DNA of 9,826 bases, from contig CAMNVW010000039.1 of NCBI GenBank assembly GCA_946563605.1, positions 1 to 9,826 on the forward strand, given 5' to 3'. The translations under genes were made by a program, and so were the position numbers. Source of the DNA: an uncultured Clostridia bacterium (GTDB lineage Bacteria; Bacillota; Clostridia; Oscillospirales; Ruminococcaceae). Under the pieces are notes generated by a model that was not told where the DNA came from, made no database searches, and saw only the letters and a list, made by a program, of their open reading frames with translations. Of this stretch, positions 6,556 to 9,826 are shown piece by piece. Numbering within the stretch: the first letter of the stretch is position 1; each line of letters begins with the position of its first letter.

Positions 6556-7161
6556 TTGACACTGGAAAACAAACTGCATTTGACAAGCTCGGTGGAGCTG
6601 GCAAGGGAAGAGGAACGCATCAGCAAGAAAAAAGCGGTGGAGCTTTTTGAGAGCGGGTATTTGGACACCTTAAAAGCGGGAAGTGTGGAGGCACTGTGCC
6701 GAATTCACGAATACCTGTTTTCGGAAGTGTATGATTTTGCAGGTCAGGTGCGGACGGTGAACCTTGCAAAGGGAAATTTCCGGTTTGCGCCGGTGATGTA
6801 TCTGGAAGCGGCTTTAAAAAATGTGGAAGCCATGCCGCAGTCGACCTTCGATGAGATTATTGAAAAGTATGTGGAGATGAACATTGCCCATCCTTTTCGG
6901 GAGGGAAATGGACGCAGTACCCGTATCTGGCTGGATCTGATGCTCAAAAAGGAGCTTCATCAGGTCATCGACTGGAGCCAGGTGGACAAAAATGACTATC
7001 TGCTGGCGATGGAACGCAGTCCAATCAAGGATATTGAGATAAAGCACATTCTCAAAGCGGCGCTGACCGATGAGATCAGCAGCAGAGAAATCTACATGAA
7101 AGGCATCGACACCAGCTATTATTATGAAGGGTATACCGTTTTCAAGGCGGAAGAATTGTAG
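6556..7161 (+). CDS. fic: Fic-domain AMP-transferase, class III self-inhibited type (cargo gene)
   Basis: A 201-residue protein with the complete Fic motif HPFREGNGRSTR at residues 112-123, matching HxFx(D/E)GNGRxxR; H112 is the catalytic base, E116 holds the metal and the loop binds ATP phosphates. Residues about 65-82 (VRTVNLAKGNFRFAPVMYL) are the target-docking flap region. The C-terminus has S187-YYY-E191-G192, fitting the inhibitory helix motif (S/T)xxxE(G/N); placed at the C-terminus this is class III, as in N. meningitidis Fic (191 residues), whose overall sequence is strikingly similar. That protein transfers AMP to its own tyrosines beside the motif and is reported to modify GyrB. 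The start is TTG 6556 behind AGAGGGGA (6543-6550); the frame is open upstream to 6343 but only as overlap with the tape measure. It lies between T and X with its own promoter and terminator. The target is unknown. Confidence 0.93.
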   Translation: MTLENKLHLTSSVELAREEERISKKKAVELFESGYLDTLKAGSVEALCRIHEYLFSEVYDFAGQVRTVNLAKGNFRFAPVMYLEAALKNVEAMPQSTFDEIIEKYVEMNIAHPFREGNGRSTRIWLDLMLKKELHQVIDWSQVDKNDYLLAMERSPIKDIEIKHILKAALTDEISSREIYMKGIDTSYYYEGYTVFKAEEL

Positions 7162-7180
7162 CAATGAAATATTGATCATG

Positions 7181-7211
7181 AAAGCTGTTCCTTTTCAGGA
7201 GCGGCTTTTTT
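7181..7211 (+). terminator. Intrinsic terminator after fic
   Basis: AAAGCTGTTCC (7181-7191) pairs with GGAGCGGCTTT (7198-7208) as an 11-bp stem with two G-T pairs and a 6-base loop, and T continues to 7211. It begins 19 bases after the fic stop. It also lies 24 bases before gpX, within the path of the late transcript. Confidence 0.85.
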
Positions 7212-7234
7212 GATGCACAAAAGAGGGATGGCGA

Positions 7235-7441
7235 ATGAACATCTATACAACCATACAGGGCGATATGTGGGACAGTATCGCAAAGAAAGTCTATGGAACG
7301 GAAAATGCAATGGATGCGCTGATGAAGGCAAATCCTCAATATTTGAATATGGCGGTGTTTGGGGCAGGGGTAGAAATAAACCTGCCCCAATTTACTGCGC
7401 AGGAAGCAGCTAGTAATGCTATGCCGCCCTGGCGAAAATAA
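7235..7441 (+). CDS. X: Tail protein X (gpX-like, LysM-type)
   Basis: A 68-residue protein whose whole length resembles P2 gpX. It has the LysM-type start YTTIQGDMWDSIAKKVYGTE, then ALMKANPQYL, and ends with VFGAGVEINLP and a proline- and Ala-rich tail. Such proteins are needed for tail assembly, and LysM-like folds in baseplates bind other hub parts or cell wall. The start ATG 7235 follows GAGGG (7223-7227); an ATG at 7228 is out of frame. It is the first gene of the tail operon after the fic insert. Family confident; precise position in the baseplate is inferred. Confidence 0.88.
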   Translation: MNIYTTIQGDMWDSIAKKVYGTENAMDALMKANPQYLNMAVFGAGVEINLPQFTAQEAASNAMPPWRK

Positions 7442-7442
7442 C

Positions 7443-7452
7443 AAGGAGGTGA
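7443..7452 (+). promoter_or_regulatory. Near-perfect ribosome binding site fixing the TTG start of gpD
   Basis: AAGGAGGTGA begins 2 bases after the gpX stop and lies 4 bases before TTG 7457 (7 bases counted from GGAGG). It fixes the TTG as the start. Confidence 0.85.
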
Positions 7453-7456
7453 GGGT

Positions 7457-8446
7457 TTGCAGGGCAGACAAACAAAGGTGAAAGTATCGCTCAACGGGTT
7501 GGATATTACTTCCGATCTGAGCGGGGACACGCTGTCACTGACTTTTAACGACAGCGCCGAGGAGAACGCGGACAACGTTGATTTTCAGATTCAAAACCGC
7601 GAAAAAAAGTGGCTCAAAGGCTGGTTCCCGAACAAGATGGATACCTTTTCGGCGCAGATTATCGCGGAACAGGGGACACTTGACTGCGGCACCTTTCTTT
7701 TGGATGATGTGGGGATGTCCGGACGTCCGCTGACAGTGAGCATCAAAGGAGTGGCAAAACCATCCGATCAGGACTTTTCCGAGGTGGAGCACAACCAGAC
7801 CTGGGAGCAGGCGACCCTGCAGGACATCGCCACCACCATCGCAGGGCGCGCAGGTGTTGCGCTCGAATACGATGCAAAAGAAAATCCGACCATCCAATTT
7901 CAGACCCAAGAGGGAAAAAGCGATCAGGATTTCCTTCAGGAGCTTGCCGCAAAGCATGGTATCACCATGAAGCTCTACAACAAGAAGTTGGTGCTGTATG
8001 AGATGGAGGAGCTGGAGAAGGCAGAACCCGTCAAGACGCTGCGGGAGTCCGACCTGATATCCTGGGATGCAAAGACGACACTGTTGGATACCTCTTATTC
8101 CGGTGTGTCGGCGCAGTACATCAACACCAACGGGGAAACGATGACCTACACCTACAACGGCGGAGGAAAGAAGGCTCCGAAGATTTACAATCTGGAGGAA
8201 CAGATGGACTCTTTGGCCATGGCACAAAAGATGGCCGCGGCAAAATATTGGGAACTCAACCGAGGAGAAACCACCTTTTCCTGTTCGCTGACTGGTGATC
8301 CAGCACTTGTTTCCGGCGTCTGCGTAGAAATCAGCAGCGAGGACTTCGGGAAGTTTGGCGGAAAGTATCTCATTGACAGCAGTACGCACACGGTCAGCGG
8401 AGGATATACCACCGATTTAACGATGCACAAGGTGCAGGAGGAGTAA
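7457..8446 (+). CDS. D: Baseplate hub protein (P2 gpD-like, late control D family)
   Basis: A 329-residue protein starting MQGRQTKVKVSLNGLDITSD and followed by LTFNDSAEENADNVDFQIQNREKKW and LDDVGMSGRPLTVSIKGVAKP, the layout of the gpD / XkdQ hub family related to T4 gp27 and VgrG. The middle has WEQATLQDIATTIAGRAG and SDQDFLQELAAKHGITMKLYNKKLVLYE, a block widely shared by these hubs. The protein forms a trimeric ring at the tube tip onto which the spike attaches. At 329 residues it is somewhat shorter than P2 gpD (387 by memory). Start at TTG 7457. It ends two bases before the spike gene, so the two are probably coupled. Confidence 0.92.
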   Translation: MQGRQTKVKVSLNGLDITSDLSGDTLSLTFNDSAEENADNVDFQIQNREKKWLKGWFPNKMDTFSAQIIAEQGTLDCGTFLLDDVGMSGRPLTVSIKGVAKPSDQDFSEVEHNQTWEQATLQDIATTIAGRAGVALEYDAKENPTIQFQTQEGKSDQDFLQELAAKHGITMKLYNKKLVLYEMEELEKAEPVKTLRESDLISWDAKTTLLDTSYSGVSAQYINTNGETMTYTYNGGGKKAPKIYNLEEQMDSLAMAQKMAAAKYWELNRGETTFSCSLTGDPALVSGVCVEISSEDFGKFGGKYLIDSSTHTVSGGYTTDLTMHKVQEE

Positions 8447-8447
8447 G

Positions 8448-8978
8448 ATGGAGATTGTCAGGGTGTCCGAAGTGGACTATGCCAAAGGGCTCATCAAGGT
8501 GGAGCTTCCGGCAAAGGACAACATCGTTTCCAATTGGATCACCTTCCCAAGCAATGAGTACGAAATGCCGGAGGTCGGCGACCTTGTCAAGGTGGAGTTT
8601 GAGCCGGACAAATATGGAAATCCGTATACCAGCGGCATCTGCTATAAGAAATGCTTTAACAAGGACGCACTGCCGAAATTGCAGGGGAAAGATATCTTTT
8701 ACAAGGAGATGAAGGGAGATGTGACCCTCATCTATGACCGCGAAAAGAAAAAGCTGACTATTCAAACTGACAAGGAGATCATCTTCAAGGCGGTAGAAAA
8801 GCTGGAAATCCAGACAAAAGAACTGATCGTGAAGGCAGAACAGGTGAAAGTAGGAGCACAGGAGCTTCAGATCGATGCGGCAGCCATTTCCCTGACTGGA
8901 CAGACAACCATCAACGGGGAAACGGCCATAAACGGAAATTTGAGTGTTTCCGGAAATGTTTCTGCAGCTAATATTTAA
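8448..8978 (+). CDS. V: Baseplate spike protein (gpV / Mu gp45-like)
   Basis: A 176-residue protein. Residues 1-80 form the small OB-fold-like domain of gpV-type proteins (GLIKVELPAKDNIVSNWITFPS, then PEVGDLVKVEFEPDKYGNPYTSG). Residues about 90-176 run in short strands (VTLIYDREKKKLTIQ, KELIVKAEQVKVGAQELQID) and end in repeats TTINGETAINGNLSVSGNVS, the intertwined beta-helix needle of the trimeric spike that pierces the outer layers. The gene begins one base after the gpD stop. Unlike many spikes, it ends at SAANI without a visible His-x-His metal site at the tip. It could need a separate tip protein; none lies in the window. Family confident. Confidence 0.88.
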   Translation: MEIVRVSEVDYAKGLIKVELPAKDNIVSNWITFPSNEYEMPEVGDLVKVEFEPDKYGNPYTSGICYKKCFNKDALPKLQGKDIFYKEMKGDVTLIYDREKKKLTIQTDKEIIFKAVEKLEIQTKELIVKAEQVKVGAQELQIDAAAISLTGQTTINGETAINGNLSVSGNVSAANI

Positions 8979-8984
8979 GGGAGG
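8979..8984 (+). promoter_or_regulatory. Ribosome binding site fixing the TTG start of gpU
   Basis: GGGAGG lies directly after the gpV stop, with 7 bases to TTG 8992. The frame is open upstream to 8944, but only TTG 8992 is properly spaced and gives the conserved IGSFAGIVF start. Confidence 0.8.
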
Positions 8985-8991
8985 CAGGAGT

Positions 8992-9375
8992 TTGATCGGC
9001 AGTTTTGCAGGAATCGTTTTTACAGTATCAGAACAGAAAGTGCAGACCTTTCAGGAAATGAGCCGGGAAACTGCTGCCCGATGGAGCACCCATGAGGTGA
9101 TCGGTGCAAAGCCGAAGCAGGAGTTTCTGGGGCCGGATCTGGACAGCATGAGCTTTACCATGAATCTGTCTGCATGGCGGGGCGTTAGTCCTCTGCAGCT
9201 GGCAGAAAAGCTGCGTCGATTCTGCCAGAAAGGCGAGGTTGATAACCTGATTCTCGGCGGGCGAAACTTTGGAAAATACCTCATTGAGAGTGTCAGCGAA
9301 ACCTATGATACGGTCAATAACCATGGTGAGGTCGTGCAGGCAAGCGTTGATGTGAGTTTAAAGGAGTACCAGTGA
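8992..9375 (+). CDS. U: Tail protein gpU-like (P2 GpU family)
   Basis: A 127-residue protein matching the P2 GpU family along its length. It has IGSFAGIVFTVSEQKVQTFQEM at the start, then ARWSTHEVIGAKPKQEFLGPDLDSMSFTMNL, and near the end GGRNFGKYLIESVSETYD followed by VDVSLKEYQ; P2 gpU has the corresponding blocks LGPGEESITLTG and FGMYVITSVS. GpU is essential for tail completion and acts with the tape measure and tube. Translation begins at TTG 8992. In P2 the U gene follows T; here it follows the spike gene, so the order is changed. Its TGA overlaps the next start codon. Confidence 0.9.
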   Translation: MIGSFAGIVFTVSEQKVQTFQEMSRETAARWSTHEVIGAKPKQEFLGPDLDSMSFTMNLSAWRGVSPLQLAEKLRRFCQKGEVDNLILGGRNFGKYLIESVSETYDTVNNHGEVVQASVDVSLKEYQ

Positions 9376-9659
9376 TGCGGATTACAGGGGGAAATTTAAC
9401 ACCTGATCTTCGACAGCAGGTGGAGCTGCTTTGTGCAACACCGGTCGGCAGCGTGGTATTGGATCGGGATTTTGGACTGAACATGAGCTTTCTTGATGAA
9501 CCGGTCAGTGTAGCAGTCAATATGGCTGCGGCAGAAATCTCGGTAAAGTTGGAGAAGTATATCCCTGCGTTGCGTCTGGTACGGGTCAAAGCAAACTACA
9601 ATGACGCAGAACAAGGTGCAGTAGATTTTGAGGTGATTGTCAAAAATGTCGAGAAATAA
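9375..9659 (+). CDS. W: Baseplate wedge protein (gpW / T4 gp25-like)
   Basis: A 94-residue protein with the gp25 core pattern TPDLRQQVELLCATPVGSVVLDRDFGLNMSFLDEPVSVAV, the RDFGL being the usual DxDFG turn, followed by a helix AAAEISVKLEKYIPALRLVRVKA. gp25-type proteins sit in the inner baseplate and anchor the first sheath ring to the wedge. This copy has EKYIPAL where many relatives have YEPR, so the conserved EPR core motif is altered. The start is ATG 9375 (TGATG overlap with gpU), with AAGGAG at 9361-9366; GTG at 9372 would add one residue and is possible. It overlaps the next gene by 14 bases. Confidence 0.85.
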   Translation: MRITGGNLTPDLRQQVELLCATPVGSVVLDRDFGLNMSFLDEPVSVAVNMAAAEISVKLEKYIPALRLVRVKANYNDAEQGAVDFEVIVKNVEK

Positions 9660-9826
9660 CCCTTATGATGCGGTGCCGGAGATTGACTTCGCACCGGAAA
9701 GTACCGAACAAATCCTTTCGGGTATGATAGACACCTATGAGCAAAGTATTTTTGAGCAGACCGGAAAGAGAGAAAAGCTGCCGACAGCCAGCCGCGAAAA
9801 AATCATGCTGAACACCATGGCTTATC
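9646..9826 (+). CDS. J: Baseplate J protein, N-terminal part (partial, runs off the window)
   Basis: An open frame from ATG 9646 runs to the window end without a stop, giving 60 residues that begin MSRNNPYDAVPEIDF and include SREKIMLNTMAY. GAGGTGA lies at 9630-9636, 9 bases before the ATG. The gene overlaps the gp25-like gene by 14 bases. The N-terminal helix-rich start and the position directly after gpW are those of the baseplate J / gp47 family, which builds the baseplate wedges. Only the N-terminus is visible, so the assignment rests mainly on order and start pattern. Confidence 0.8.
   Translation, partial: MSRNNPYDAVPEIDFAPESTEQILSGMIDTYEQSIFEQTGKREKLPTASREKIMLNTMAY

Noticed and set aside
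6524..6559. 11-codon leader ORF (ATG 6524) whose TGA overlaps the fic TTG
   Set aside because: The overlap is tempting for translational coupling, but its ATG lies before the predicted transcription start (near 6529) and it has no ribosome site.
6537..6660. Short overlapping ORF from ATG 6537 as a possible antitoxin
   Set aside because: It is a Gly- and Lys-rich out-of-frame reading of the fic start without any FicA-like inhibitory motif.
5940..6668. 242-residue open frame on the minus strand
   Set aside because: It lies opposite the tape measure end and fic start, crosses the fic promoter, has no ribosome site of note and shows no recognisable domain. It is a shadow.
7535..8389. 284-residue open frame on the minus strand
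   Set aside because: It lies fully inside gpD, whose family match is clear. The composition (many Leu, His, Cys) is that of an antisense shadow.
1..9826. CRISPR array, tRNA, insertion sequence or attachment site
   Set aside because: No regularly spaced repeats, cloverleaf, transposase or integrase frame, or att-like direct repeats were seen.

Overview
This window is a stretch of the structural module of a contractile-tailed (myovirus-type) temperate phage or prophage, all on the + strand. It runs from the last codons of a head gene to the first 60 codons of a baseplate J protein. The host is most likely a member of the Firmicutes (class Clostridia, plausibly a gut Oscillospiraceae or Lachnospiraceae). 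The reasons are strong AGGAGG-type ribosome sites, frequent TTG starts, moderate GC content and the P2/PBSX-like mix of tail genes. The host assignment is an inference; no host gene is present.

Layout. Positions 1-1865 hold the head end and neck: the C-terminus of a probable major capsid protein, a DUF2190-type capsid decoration protein, a small head-closure candidate, a minor tail protein Z-like protein and a tail-terminator candidate. These are packed with TAATG or ATGA stop/start overlaps. Positions 1884-3919 hold the sheath and the tube, separated by a 107-bp spacer with two strong palindromes, one of which looks like a dispersed REP-type element. Positions 3948-6473 hold the tail assembly chaperone E, a -1 frameshift extension E' (heptamer T TTT TTT) and a 698-residue tape measure that begins at a TTG inside E'. 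Positions 6494-7211 form a self-contained insert: an extended -10 promoter, a Fic-domain AMP-transferase gene and an intrinsic terminator. From 7235 the tail operon resumes with gpX (LysM-like), gpD (hub), gpV (spike), gpU, gpW (gp25-like) and gpJ (partial).

The structural genes work together. E and E-E' chaperone assembly of tube around the tape measure, the sheath wraps the tube, the terminator and neck proteins join tail to head, and D, V, W, J and X form the baseplate and spike. The Fic gene fits none of these roles. Its own promoter and terminator make it look like a moron (a cargo gene expressed from the prophage), and it closely resembles class III, self-inhibited Fic proteins such as that of Neisseria meningitidis. 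It is the most interesting item here. Its terminator lies in the path of the late tail transcript, so the phage probably needs antitermination or read-through to express X-D-V-U-W-J. No tRNA, rRNA, CRISPR array, attachment site or insertion sequence was seen.
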